DNA of 64,000 nucleotides. Origin: Pseudomonas protegens (GTDB taxonomy: Bacteria > Pseudomonadota > Gammaproteobacteria > Pseudomonadales > Pseudomonadaceae). The DNA is taken from contig NZ_CP060201.1 of NCBI RefSeq assembly GCF_013407925.2, positions 6,123,001 to 6,187,000 on the forward strand. The letters are read 5' to 3'. The position numbers and the translations under genes are program-made. Position 1 is the stretch's first letter. Each line of letters begins with the position of its first letter. The notes under the pieces were generated by a model. That model saw only the letters and a program-made list of their open reading frames with translations. It did no database searches and was not told where the DNA came from. Of this stretch, positions 25,057-33,433 are shown piece by piece.

Positions 25057-26325
25057 CTATTCCCAGCGCTTGAACAGCACGCTGGCATTGACCCCGCCAA
25101 AACCGAAGCCGTTGGACAGGGCGTATTGCATGGCCACCTTACGTGCCTGGCCGCTGACCAGATCAAGCCCCGCGGCGTCGTGGTCGGGGTTCTCCAGGTT
25201 GAGCGTGGCCGGGGCGATCTGGTCGCGCAAGGCAAGGATGGTAAAGATCGCCTCGATCCCGCCGGCCGCGCCCAGCAAATGGCCGGTGGCGGATTTGGTC
25301 GCGCTGATGGCCGGGCCGCGGCCGCTGCCAAATACGCTCCTGATCGCTGCCAGTTCGCCTTTGTCGCCCACGGGGGTGGAAGTGGCATGGGCGTTCAGAT
25401 GCTGTACCTGGGTCGGCTGGACCCCGGCCTGACTCAGTGCCTGCTGCATGGCACGCCGGGCGCCGTCGCCATCTTCCGGGCCGGCAGTCATGTGGTAGGC
25501 ATCGGCGCTGGTGCCATAGCCCACCAGTTCGGCGATGGGTTGCGCGCCCCGGGCCAGGGCATGCTCCAGCTCCTCGATGACCAGCAGACCGGCGCCTTCG
25601 CCCATGACAAACCCGTCCCGGGCCTGATCGAAGGGGCGCGAGGCGCGCTGCGGCGTGTCGTTGTAATCGCTGGACAAGGCGCGTGCGGCGGCGAAGCCAG
25701 CCAGGCTGACTTGGTGAATCGCCGCTTCCGCTCCGCCACAGACGGCGATGTCGATTTCTCCGGCGCGGATCATTCGCGCCGCGTCACCGATAGCCTGGAC
25801 CCCGGCCGCGCAGGCAGTCACAGGCGCCCCCAGTGGCCCCTTGAGGCCGTGGCGAATCGAAACGTGGCCGGCGGCCATATTGCTCAGGAAGGACGGAATG
25901 GTGAAGGGCGACAGGCGCCGCGGGCCTTTGCTGTCGGTGGTGCGCACGGCATCGGCAATGGCCGGGAAGCCTCCGACTCCCGAGGCAATGATGGTAGCGG
26001 TGCGTTCCTGGGCGGCAGCGTTGTCGGGCTTCCACCGCGCCTGGGCCAGGGCTTCTTCCGCCGCGGCCAGGGCAAAGAGAATGAAGCGATCCATCTTGCG
26101 CTGTTCCTTGGGCGCCAGCAGGCGGTCCGGATCGAAGCCGGCCTGGGGATCCTGTTGCGAGTCGGGCACCTGGCCGCCAATGGTGGTGGACAGGCCCTGG
26201 ATGAACTCCTCCGGCAGTTGACGGATGCCGGACTGCCCCGCCAGCAGGCGTTGCCAGACCTGCTCGACGCCACAGCCCAGTGGAGTGATTGCGCCCATGC
26301 CGGTGACTACGATGCGTTTACTCAT
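25057..26325 (-). CDS. beta-ketoacyl-ACP synthase II (FabF-like), extra copy
   Basis: A 422-residue protein from MSKRIVVTGMGAITPLGCGV at 26325. The catalytic triad is visible: Cys in VTACAAGVQAIGDAA, His in NAHATSTPVGDKGE and His in TKSATGHLLGAAGG. FabF condenses acyl-ACP with malonyl-ACP to lengthen fatty acids. It lies alone, without acpP or fabD, so it is probably an auxiliary synthase rather than the essential fabF of the fab cluster. The divergent HxlR regulator shares its 113-base promoter region and is a likely controller. Confidence 0.88.
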   Translation of the reverse strand: MSKRIVVTGMGAITPLGCGVEQVWQRLLAGQSGIRQLPEEFIQGLSTTIGGQVPDSQQDPQAGFDPDRLLAPKEQRKMDRFILFALAAAEEALAQARWKPDNAAAQERTATIIASGVGGFPAIADAVRTTDSKGPRRLSPFTIPSFLSNMAAGHVSIRHGLKGPLGAPVTACAAGVQAIGDAARMIRAGEIDIAVCGGAEAAIHQVSLAGFAAARALSSDYNDTPQRASRPFDQARDGFVMGEGAGLLVIEELEHALARGAQPIAELVGYGTSADAYHMTAGPEDGDGARRAMQQALSQAGVQPTQVQHLNAHATSTPVGDKGELAAIRSVFGSGRGPAISATKSATGHLLGAAGGIEAIFTILALRDQIAPATLNLENPDHDAAGLDLVSGQARKVAMQYALSNGFGFGGVNASVLFKRWE

Positions 26326-26438
26326 ACGGGTCCTGCTCCTTCGCTTGTTTGGGGGAAACAACGAAACGTGGACGATACTATCATCATGAAAGTAACATTC
26401 GGATCCACAAAAACCGAGATGCGCTGCAGGAGCCCGTC

Positions 26439-26924
26439 ATGCAACGAAAAAGTCTGATCGAAGCCGAATGTCCGATTGCCCGGAGCCTGGAGCGGGTTGG
26501 CGAATGGTGGAGCATCTTGATCATGCGCGACGCCTTGCATGGCTTGAAGCGTTTCGACGAGTTCTCCCGCAGCCTGCAGATCGCCCCGAACATGCTGACT
26601 CGGCGCCTGAACGCGCTGGTGGAGGACGGGTTGCTGGAGCGTCGTGTCTACAGCGAGCGGCCCTTGCGCCATGAATATGTGCCCACCGCCAAGGGCGAGG
26701 ACTTTCGCGTGGTGTTGCTGGCGTTCGTCGCGTGGGGCAACCGCCACTTCGCTCCCGAAGGCGAGAGCGTGCAACTGATCGAGCGTGAAAGCGGGCGACC
26801 GGTGCAGCCGGTCATGGCGGATATGGTCGACGGGCGCCTGGTGCCGTTGCAGGACTGCACCGTGCAGGCAGGGCCCGCCGCCAGTGCCAGCATGCGCCAG
26901 CGCTTTGCGACTATGGCGGATTGA
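26439..26924 (+). CDS. HxlR-family transcriptional regulator
   Basis: A 161-residue protein with a GGAG site before the ATG at 26439. ECPIARSLERVGEWWSILIM and IAPNMLTRRLNALVEDGLLE with YSERPLRHEYVPTAKG form the winged helix of HxlR regulators. The conserved N-terminal Cys (residue 11) is present; in relatives it senses electrophiles. Divergent from FabF, so it may control fatty-acid remodelling. Its last 14 bases overlap the end of a convergent gene. Confidence 0.85.
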   Translation: MQRKSLIEAECPIARSLERVGEWWSILIMRDALHGLKRFDEFSRSLQIAPNMLTRRLNALVEDGLLERRVYSERPLRHEYVPTAKGEDFRVVLLAFVAWGNRHFAPEGESVQLIERESGRPVQPVMADMVDGRLVPLQDCTVQAGPAASASMRQRFATMAD

Positions 26925-27825
26925 GCGCGCCGGGGGCCGGCTGATTCTGCACCACGCCCGCGCCAGCTGGCCCAGGCTGCTGGGACTCAAGGGCTGGCAT
27001 GGGGCCGCTCGCGGCAGGGTTCAGGCTCGTGGGGATCAGTTTGCCGACCACGTAGCCGCTGTGGCTGATCAGGGCCAGCAACAGCAGCGTGGTGTGCAGT
27101 TTCGGCAGGTCCTGCAGCACCCAGTAGCCGGACCCCAGGCTATGACCAACGGCTGCCCCGTAAACCAGGATCACCAGCACGGTGATCAACAGCATCTGCA
27201 GGCGCGGCAGGTCGACGATGGTGCCGTTGGTCACGTCCTCACCGCGAATCAGATCGGCCAGTCGCGCGTCCTTGGGATCACCTTTCATCAACACCTGGCC
27301 ATTGGCCGAAGGCCTGGCGGCGAGGTTCTGGCTGTCGAGCAACTGTTGGCCAGTGCTGGCCAGCGCGCGGCTGTCGGTGGGTTGCTCGGCTTTGCGACTC
27401 AGGGCCATGGGCGCGCTGACAAAACTGGCCAGGCTGAACCCCATCAATGCGATCAGGTTGTAATCCAGGTCCACTGTCAGCGCCGTGGTGGCATCGCCGC
27501 GGACAATGTTGGCGATGTACACCGTGTACAAGGTGGCCAGCACCAGCAGGGTCCACAGGCTCATCTGCAGACGTGACAGCGAGTAGCGATTGCGCTCGTC
27601 GATCAGCACCCCGAGCACCCGCCCGCGAATGCGCAGGCCGGCCAGCACGAACAGCGCCGCCAGGCCCAGCAGGCTGCAAGCCCAGGCGCTCAGCCGAGGC
27701 CAGTCGAGGTGGGGGGCAAACGGCGGGTAGGTGGTGGGACGGGTATGCCCCAGGAGGATGACCGCGGGGACGATGACCGCCAGCAGCACGGCCAGGGTAC
27801 GCAGTAGATAAGCATGAGCTTTCAT
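26911..27825 (-). CDS. multi-span membrane protein of unknown function
   Basis: A 304-residue protein with membrane helices near residues 8-26, 46-65, 88-108, 123-145, 207-230 and 240-262, and a Pro/Gln-rich tail. A cytoplasmic-looking loop of about 60 residues lies between helices four and five. No family recognised. It overlaps the convergent HxlR gene end by 14 bases. Confidence 0.6.
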   Translation of the reverse strand: MKAHAYLLRTLAVLLAVIVPAVILLGHTRPTTYPPFAPHLDWPRLSAWACSLLGLAALFVLAGLRIRGRVLGVLIDERNRYSLSRLQMSLWTLLVLATLYTVYIANIVRGDATTALTVDLDYNLIALMGFSLASFVSAPMALSRKAEQPTDSRALASTGQQLLDSQNLAARPSANGQVLMKGDPKDARLADLIRGEDVTNGTIVDLPRLQMLLITVLVILVYGAAVGHSLGSGYWVLQDLPKLHTTLLLLALISHSGYVVGKLIPTSLNPAASGPMPALESQQPGPAGAGVVQNQPAPGALNPP

Positions 27826-27986
27826 CGTGGCAGGCCCTCTCCTTGTTGGGCGGCTGATGTCCTGAGTCCGCGTGAGCCGCTTCTGCGCGCGGGTGCTCGG
27901 CGTGTTGGCGAGCGTTCCGGCGCTTGCTCTTGGGTATAGCGAATCCTGGCCCGGGCGACCGGCCGTTGGTCGGGCGCCCGGGGGCG

Positions 27987-28709
27987 TCAGCGAGGGGGTT
28001 GCCCGCGGCGCCAGCTCGGGTGGAAGTGCCGCCAGTGAGGGTCCTGGGCCGCCGCCAGCAGCTCGTGATCACCCCGGGTATCGCCCCAGGCCCGGACACG
28101 GTATTGGCTCAATGGACCGTAGACGCTTTCCAGGCGCAGTACCTTGTTCTGGCAACGGCAATTGTGACCTGCGATATGTCCGGTCAGCACGCCGTCGACC
28201 ACCTCCAGTTCCGTGCCGATCAGCTGGATGCCCAGGCGCGTGGCGAAAGGTTGCAGGACCAGGGCCGGCGAGGCCGAGCACAGGGTTACCTGTGCCCCGG
28301 AGCGCAGCTCGTCGGCCACGGCCTGCAGGCCGTTTGGACGCATCAGCCGGCTCCAGGACCGCCGGCAGAAGGCTTCGGCCTGTTGTTGCACCCATGTCGC
28401 CTCGACACCGCTCAGAAAGGTGCGGATCAGTTGCGCCTTGAGCTGGTCGCGGTCCATTCGCCGAGCCAGATACTCCAGGCTGGGCAAGGCCAGCCTGAGT
28501 ATTTGCCGGTTGAAGCGCTGCTTGCCAAAGGCAAACCGCAGAAAGGGCACGAAGCTGTCATGGCGGGTCAGGGTGCCGTCAAAGTCGAATACCGAGAGCA
28601 CCTGGGCGGCGTTGGCGTCCACTGCCAGGGTGTCCAGGCTGGGCGCAGGCGTTTGACCGTCTGCCGTCGAGGGAGTCATGGGCGTGGGCGCAGGGGAGTG
28701 GGGCGACAT
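27987..28709 (-). CDS. HAD-IB family phosphatase
   Basis: A 240-residue protein. VFDFDGTLTRHDSFVPFLRF holds the nucleophilic aspartate, TLCSASPALVLQP motif II and a WGDTRGDHELL motif IV, as in the phosphoserine-phosphatase-like subfamily IB. About 35 N-terminal residues precede motif I, so a later start at 28679 is possible. The substrate is unknown; relatives act on phosphorylated lipids or amino acids. The gene ends 160 bases after the start of the membrane-protein gene on the same strand. Confidence 0.8.
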   Translation of the reverse strand: MSPHSPAPTPMTPSTADGQTPAPSLDTLAVDANAAQVLSVFDFDGTLTRHDSFVPFLRFAFGKQRFNRQILRLALPSLEYLARRMDRDQLKAQLIRTFLSGVEATWVQQQAEAFCRRSWSRLMRPNGLQAVADELRSGAQVTLCSASPALVLQPFATRLGIQLIGTELEVVDGVLTGHIAGHNCRCQNKVLRLESVYGPLSQYRVRAWGDTRGDHELLAAAQDPHWRHFHPSWRRGQPPR

Positions 28710-28804
28710 GCTGTTCTCGGTGGTGGGGGCGGCCTCTTGGTGGGACCGCCGGGAGGGACAGGGTTGGTAGCAGTTTACGCCTTGCTGCCTGGGCGATAAC
28801 GCTC

Positions 28805-29437
28805 TTAGTTCGCAGTGGCGGCGCGGCTGCGCGCTCTTTCAACCATGGCGACGATGGTGATGCGCAGTTCTTCCTGGGCTTGTTCAGGGCTGATCTCCCC
28901 CAGAGCCGCCGCGTGGGAGAGCGCTTCGGCGGCACCGAGCATCGCCCGTAAGCCGGCCGTGGTCAGCACCGCGCCGGCAGCGAAGGGCTCCAGGTTGGCG
29001 CGGCATTTTTCCAGGAATAGCCGCTGGTAGTCGCGCTTGATGTTCTCAAGCTCCGGTGAGCTGGCCAGGGCCGCGATGACCCCCGGGATTTCCCGGCCCT
29101 GCAGCAGCACGCACTCCACATATGAGCTGGCAATGACCGCGGAACGGGCGGCCAGGGTTGGTTCACAGGCTTGCAGGGCCCGATCCATCAGCGCGGTCTG
29201 GCGCTGGTCGAAATCCTCATAGAGCGTCGCCAGCAGCACGGCCCGAGTGGCGAAATGGTCGTAGACCACCGGCTTGGTGACCTCGGCCTGTTCCGCCAGG
29301 TGGCCCAAGGTCAGGGCTTCGGTGCCGTGCTCGCGGACAATCTGCCAGGCCACGGCGATCAACTGTTGCAGGCGCTGTTCCCGGGACAGGCGACGCCGCG
29401 GCACGGCAGCAGGGGCGGATTTCTGGCGGCTTGACAT
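28805..29437 (-). CDS. TetR-family repressor
   Basis: A 210-residue protein from MSSRQKSAPA at 29437. The helix-turn-helix reads LTLGHLAEQAEVTKPVVYDHF. The C-terminal ligand domain is variable, as usual. It is divergent from a quinone-reductase-like gene over a 94-base region with repeats, the usual layout of a local redox or xenobiotic repressor. A longer frame to 29545 runs into that gene and is unlikely. Confidence 0.85.
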   Translation of the reverse strand: MSSRQKSAPAAVPRRRLSREQRLQQLIAVAWQIVREHGTEALTLGHLAEQAEVTKPVVYDHFATRAVLLATLYEDFDQRQTALMDRALQACEPTLAARSAVIASSYVECVLLQGREIPGVIAALASSPELENIKRDYQRLFLEKCRANLEPFAAGAVLTTAGLRAMLGAAEALSHAAALGEISPEQAQEELRITIVAMVERARSRAATAN

Positions 29438-29440
29438 GCT

Positions 29441-29487
29441 TATATACCAAAGGTAACTTAAAAATCGTAACTTACTAAAAGTATATA
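29441..29487. promoter_or_regulatory. operator region between TetR and oxidoreductase genes
   Basis: TATATAC (29441-29447) and GTATATA (29481-29487) form an inverted repeat enclosing two direct GTAACTTA copies (29453-29460 and 29467-29474, 14 bases apart). The latter spacing suits one TetR dimer per turn and a half. Binding is inferred. Confidence 0.5.
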
Positions 29488-29531
29488 GATGCCAGTTCAT
29501 CCGGCGCAATCCATCCTTTGGAGTACTCGTC

Positions 29532-30140
29532 ATGCACGCTCTCATCGTTGTCGCTCATCACGACCGCAAATCCCTGACCCACAGTCTCGCGCGGCAGATT
29601 GCCGAGGGGCTTGGGCGCTCTTGCGAACATTCCTGCGAGATCGCCGACCTGTGGGCTGAAGGATTTGACCCGCGTTTCGCCGCCGCCGATATCGCGGTGC
29701 ATCGCACTCAGGCGCCGCCTCCCGCGGATGTGCAGGCCGAACAGGCGCGTATCGAGCGTGCCGACGCCCTGGTGCTGGTCTATCCGGTGTACTGGTGGTC
29801 CATGCCGGCGTTGCTCAAGGGTTGGATCGATCGGGTTTTCGCCAATGGCTGGGCCTTCGACTTTCGAGCGGACGCCAAGCTGGTGAAAAAACTCGGGCAT
29901 TTGCAGGTGCACCTGTTGGGCGTGGCTGGAGCCGATGTCGGCACCTATGAACGGCATGGTTATCGGCAAGCGATGCAGACCCAGATCGATCACGGCATCT
30001 TTGACTACTGCGGAGCCCGAGTGCTGAGTTCGCAATTGCTCTTTGAGTCCGAGGGCGGCGAGGTGGCCCCGGCTCTGGAACAGGCGCATGCGCTCGGACA
30101 GACGTTGTTCAGCGTCAGACAGGAAAGCGAGTCGGCGTGA
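29532..30140 (+). CDS. NAD(P)H-dependent flavin oxidoreductase (MdaB/NQO-like)
   Basis: A 202-residue flavodoxin-like protein. MHALIVVAHHDRKSLTHSLA opens the FMN/FAD site; LVYPVYWWSMPALLKGWIDR is the conserved flavin loop of the NQO1/KefF/MdaB family. These enzymes reduce quinones by two electrons and protect from redox cycling. Transcribed away from a TetR gene that probably represses it. Confidence 0.85.
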   Translation: MHALIVVAHHDRKSLTHSLARQIAEGLGRSCEHSCEIADLWAEGFDPRFAAADIAVHRTQAPPPADVQAEQARIERADALVLVYPVYWWSMPALLKGWIDRVFANGWAFDFRADAKLVKKLGHLQVHLLGVAGADVGTYERHGYRQAMQTQIDHGIFDYCGARVLSSQLLFESEGGEVAPALEQAHALGQTLFSVRQESESA

Positions 30141-30203
30141 GGGCGATAAGGCTGCGGCAGGGGAGGGACGGTGCAGGGGCGTGATCAATGGGATTGGCGC
30201 CTT

Positions 30204-30275
30204 TCAGCCCCAGCAGCACCAGGCAAAGGTGGTCAGGCAGAGCACCAGGGGCAGGGCGTCGAGAAATTCATTCAT
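30204..30275 (-). CDS. possible 23-residue hydrophobic peptide
   Basis: MNEFLDALPLVLCLTTFAWC, one membrane segment, no good ribosome site. Low confidence; listed because it fills an otherwise empty spacer. Confidence 0.25.
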   Translation of the reverse strand: MNEFLDALPLVLCLTTFAWCCWG

Positions 30276-30513
30276 ACCAGCGCACACCATTGAGAAAGGT
30301 GCCGGCAATTTATGATGGGCAGGCACGTCTGTCTGTTGCGATTCTGTGAATTTTCGGCGCACTTTTGTTTAAGCCTGACGAGGCTTGCGCGCAGCCACCT
30401 CACGCTCGCAAAAACGCTTGAAGAGCGCCCCTTCAAAAAACCAAAGACTCAAAAAAAGTGTGGATATTTAATGACTTAGGTGATTATATTTGCGTTTTTT
30501 TTCTCAAAATATC
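30276..30513. other. AT-rich intergenic stretch
   Basis: No gene recognised. It is markedly AT-richer than its neighbours and leads into the promoter of the candidate small RNA. Confidence 0.4.
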
Positions 30514-30543
30514 TTGTTACAGAATGTACTGTTCCGTTACTAT
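30514..30543 (+). promoter_or_regulatory. promoter of candidate small RNA
   Basis: TTGTTA (30514-30519) and TACTAT (30538-30543) with an 18-base spacer resemble a sigma70 promoter; start expected near 30550. Confidence 0.45.
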
Positions 30544-30549
30544 AGCTCC

Positions 30550-30616
30550 GCGTTCACCTACCACGGTTTATGCATTTTTAGTCCCAAGTGTCCATCAGCT
30601 ACTTGGGCTTTTTTTT
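30550..30616 (+). ncRNA. candidate small RNA of about 65 nt
   Basis: Between the promoter above and a strong terminator (CCCAAGT 30583-30589 with ACTTGGG 30601-30607, then a run of T) there is no coding frame. This promoter-terminator unit has the shape of a Hfq-type intergenic sRNA. I do not recognise it as a known Pseudomonas RNA. Confidence 0.45.
30583..30616 (+). terminator. Rho-independent terminator
   Basis: Seven-pair stem CCCAAGT/ACTTGGG with an 11-base loop followed by C and eight T residues. Confidence 0.75.
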
Positions 30617-30707
30617 GCCTGAAATTTGACTTCGCCGCCCCTTGGCACGGCACATCTTCGTTACCGGACTGACAGTCGGGCTCCTTGCAGAGCCCGTTGG
30701 TAGAACT

Positions 30708-30905
30708 TCAGGCGACCGGGTGAACGACGATGTGCAGTCCTTCATCCGCCTGCGGAGCCACGAAGTAGCGGCAGATCAACGCGAACTGCTCCTCGCTGAT
30801 CAATACACTGCCGCCAGCCTTTGCCAGATGACTGGCCAAGGTGGACTTGCCCGAGGCGATCTTGCCGCATAACAGGTGCAGCGTGGTGGGGGACGACGGG
30901 GTCAT
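30708..30905 (-). pseudogene. P-loop ATPase/kinase remnant with internal deletion
   Basis: A 65-residue frame with a good AGGAG site. It starts like AAA_33-type kinases (TLHLLCGKIASGKSTLASHL, Walker A) up to SVLISE. It then jumps to FALICRYFVAPQADEGL, which resembles the C-terminal end of the same family. About 100 residues, including Walker B and the lid, are missing, so an in-frame deletion is likely and activity is not expected. Confidence 0.55.
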
Positions 30906-31262
30906 GTTGTGTCTCCTGGGGTGGCTTGCCTCAGAAGAGCGGTGATGAACCCGCCTTCGAGGCGGGTTGGTGGCGGTTTGGACAGCCGCTAGCCCACCTG
31001 GCTGATGCAGGTGGTAATAATCGCGGTGCGCAGTTGCCAAGGATTCAGGCTCATGGGCTGAAATCTACACAATCGAAGGCCGTAAACACAGAAAATCTTC
31101 GTGCCAATCCGTCGGTGATTGAAGGCTCGGCAGCAGGTGGCAATTGCATTGAGGAACTGTGAGGCAGTTATCGTTTTTTGTGTGTTTTTCGACACACAAG
31201 CTCAGATGCTGGCCTATCCTGATCGGGAAAAGTCCACCCAATCTCACACAGGCGAGACGGCC

Positions 31263-31529
31263 ATGCTCTCCACCAGCGAGCTTTGTCACATACTGGAGTC
31301 CGGCTTTCTCCCGCTTTCCTGCACCTGCAGCCTGACTGCCAATGGTGTCTTGACCATCAAGATCTACGACGCCGAGACGGGGCGAGTGGACCTGCTGTTG
31401 CCGGGGGTTTCCACCGCCGAACTCACCAGCGTGCGAGATATCTCCAATCTGATCGGCGAGTTGCGCACCGAACTTCGGGCTGGGCGCAGGGCCTTTGCCG
31501 GTGGCTTCACCCACCATGCCGGCCAGTGA
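31263..31529 (+). CDS. DUF1652-family protein
   Basis: An 88-residue protein. LCHILESGFLPLSCTCSLTA and the GVLTIKIYDAETGRVDLLL stretch are typical of DUF1652, a family with many copies in each Pseudomonas genome. Function unknown. ATG at 31263 chosen because homologues begin just before the FLPxxC motif; the frame extends upstream to 31119. Confidence 0.8.
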   Translation: MLSTSELCHILESGFLPLSCTCSLTANGVLTIKIYDAETGRVDLLLPGVSTAELTSVRDISNLIGELRTELRAGRRAFAGGFTHHAGQ

Positions 31530-31773
31530 TTGCTGACAGTTGAACATGTTATTGCGAACCCATATCGTTATGCGGTTCGCCCGGTATCATATGACTCTTT
31601 ACCGGTTCATGGATGGCGAGGTCATGTGTACTGGGCGAACTCCATCGGCAATCGGCGTTTTTTTCGGCGGCATTTCTCCCTTGTTTGCGACATCAGGCAG
31701 CATGCCCGGGTTTTCCCTGGTTGCTGGTCATCGCAGGCATTAGCGGATTGATTCGATATCAAGGATGACCTTC

Positions 31774-31992
31774 ATGAACATAGGCAATACGCGCCCTGGC
31801 AATTACACCTACGCCCAACTGTCCAAAGTGTTGGAGCGCAATCGCGGCGTTGCGCAGGTCAAGGGCGCTGAAGTCCGCGATACGCCAGTGGTAACGCAAG
31901 CATTTTCCACCCAGCTGGAGCGCGAACAGACCGCAACCAAGGACGAAGCGCTCAAGCTCAAGTTATCGCTGAGTTTTTCGGCCGAGGCCTGA
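31774..31992 (+). CDS. small hypothetical protein
   Basis: A 72-residue Gln/Glu/Lys-rich protein (MNIGNTRPGNYTYAQLSKVL) with an AAGGATG site in front of the ATG at 31774. No family recognised. It precedes the tRNA-Leu region. Confidence 0.5.
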   Translation: MNIGNTRPGNYTYAQLSKVLERNRGVAQVKGAEVRDTPVVTQAFSTQLEREQTATKDEALKLKLSLSFSAEA

Positions 31993-32356
31993 CCCTTGAT
32001 TGCCCAGCCACGCCCGGTGCGCTCATCCGCGCTGCCCGACGCCCGTTTCAAATGCGCTGTCGCTTGATAATAAGTCGTTAAAAATCAGTTGGTTAGCCGT
32101 TGATGCCATGTTAGTCTTGCCGCCGCCGACGCAGGTGCCGAGATGCATGGAGGTCTTCTTGTCGGCAAATGAACGGATGCTGTAGATCCCTGATTTAGCG
32201 TGCTTTTTAACTGAGTTTAGTGAGCGCAGAAGCGGGTATTTTTGCAGACTCCGTTCTTGCTTCACCTGGGCTGGATGTATATATTCCTCTCCCTGCTTCA
32301 AGCACTGGACGGGCTGATGCCTATATACAGCTCCAGTGCCGCGTGATCGCGCTACC
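31993..32356. other. intergenic region before tRNA-Leu
   Basis: About 360 bases with no recognised gene. A leftward frame (32023-32301) has no ribosome site or family likeness. Confidence 0.45.
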
Positions 32357-32443
32357 GCCCGAATGGCGAAACTGGTAGACGCATGGGACTTAAAATCCCC
32401 CGCTCGTAAGGGCGTGCCGGTTCGATTCCGGCTTCGGGCACCA
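32357..32443 (+). tRNA. tRNA-Leu (anticodon TAA), second integration site
   Basis: An 87-base class II tRNA, GCCCGAATGGCGAAACTGGT to TTCGGGCACCA, with a variable arm (CGCTCGTAAGGGCG) and anticodon TAA at 32391-32393. CCA is encoded. An integrase fragment and phage remnants follow immediately. Confidence 0.95.
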
Positions 32444-32494
32444 TATATATCAAGGGGTTAGGCTTCTTTCATTGCTCCTTAGACAGAATGCAAA

Positions 32495-32524
32495 TTGCCG
32501 CAATCCTACAATGTTGCCGCAATC
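32495..32524 (+). repeat. TTGCCGCAATC direct repeats (integrase arm-type candidates)
   Basis: Two identical 11-base copies at 32495-32505 and 32514-32524, a 19-base period, between the tRNA and the integrase fragment. They resemble the TTCCGCAAT pair beside tRNA-Cys. Confidence 0.5.
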
Positions 32525-32919
32525 TACTTTGTTGGCGACACCTTCTTGCCTATCCGGTTGCGAATATAGTGTTCGGTCATGACGACAGTTGTGTGCCCAA
32601 GCTGGTCGCGCGCCTGCAAAATATCTCCGCTAGCTTCGAACTTGTCCGTGCCTGCTTTTGCGCGCAGATCCCTCATTTGAAAATCAGCCTTTTTAACCCC
32701 GGCCGCCTCTCGAGCAAGGTCGAATCTTCTTCGTAGCATTGCCACCGTCAATGGTGTGCCATCTTCCAAAACGATCAGCCGCGTCGAGCGGAATTGGTGG
32801 GAGTCCTTCCTCGCCATTATTCGATCAAGAACAATCTTCAGTTCGCCAGTGATTTCAATGCGGCGTTTTGCCTTGGTCTTTCCTTGCTGAACAGCTACCC
32901 AGCGCGGTATTGGCTGCAT
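32524..32919 (-). pseudogene. tyrosine integrase, C-terminal fragment
   Basis: About 130 residues with FQMRDLRAKAGTDKFEA (catalytic Arg region), DQLGHTTVVMTEHYIRNRIG (His and the Tyr nucleophile) and VQQGKTKAKRRIEI. The N-terminal two thirds, including the first catalytic arginine, are lost; stop codons precede the fragment. Adjacent to tRNA-Leu, so it is the relic of the element that used that site. Confidence 0.85.
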
Positions 32920-32929
32920 ATTCCGAGGT

Positions 32930-33274
32930 GTTCAATCAGACCCGCCTGGGAAACTCCTAAGCGCCGCGCGCGCACTCTACGAGCAAGGGCCTTCGGCTGA
33001 AGAACTGAAGACCTTTGGCTTTCGGGTGGGTGATCTCACGGGCGATTGTGAGGTCTGGCCAGACAACTGGCCGGCCTTCACCGTTTTCGAAGCGATGAGC
33101 ACCCAGTGGCGGGTCGGCGCGTGCGGCGCTACCGGTCTGGACTAAGGCGTCCTGCCGAGCGTCATCCGAATGTGTGGCGTGCCGGCTGGCTCCAGGCAAA
33201 GCATTTTCAGTGACATCCGGCAGATGGAGGCTGAGGCCCTGGCCGTAATGGCTGAACAGAGAGGCAGTGGTTGA
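32930..33274 (+). pseudogene. DUF1799 phage tail-assembly protein with in-frame stop
   Basis: The plus frame reads ALYEQGPSAEELKTFGFRVG, VWPDNWPAFTVFEAMSTQWR, GATGLD, then TAA at 33143-33145, then GVLPSVIRMCGVPAGSRQS and MEAEALAVMAEQRGSG. The family normally has LDYGVLPS, so a Tyr codon became a stop. The 5' end merges with the integrase fragment at about 32920, showing a deletion joint. Small tail chaperone family of lambda-like phages. Confidence 0.7.
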
Positions 33275-33433
33275 AGCGCTTGGTCCTCAGTGTTGAAGGA
33301 GGTTCGGTGCTCCTGTGGCTCCAACCGTATCAGCCAATCGCATCTCCATCTGCGCAATACCTCGTCTGGGAGGGGGTTTAGTACTTCCCACATGCGATGT
33401 TAGAGTCTCGCCAAATCACGATGAGGGATCAGC

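Noticed and set aside
32957..33199. 80-residue minus-strand frame in the tRNA-Leu remnant
   Set aside because: It is the antisense of the DUF1799 pseudogene, whose plus-strand sequence shows clear family features.
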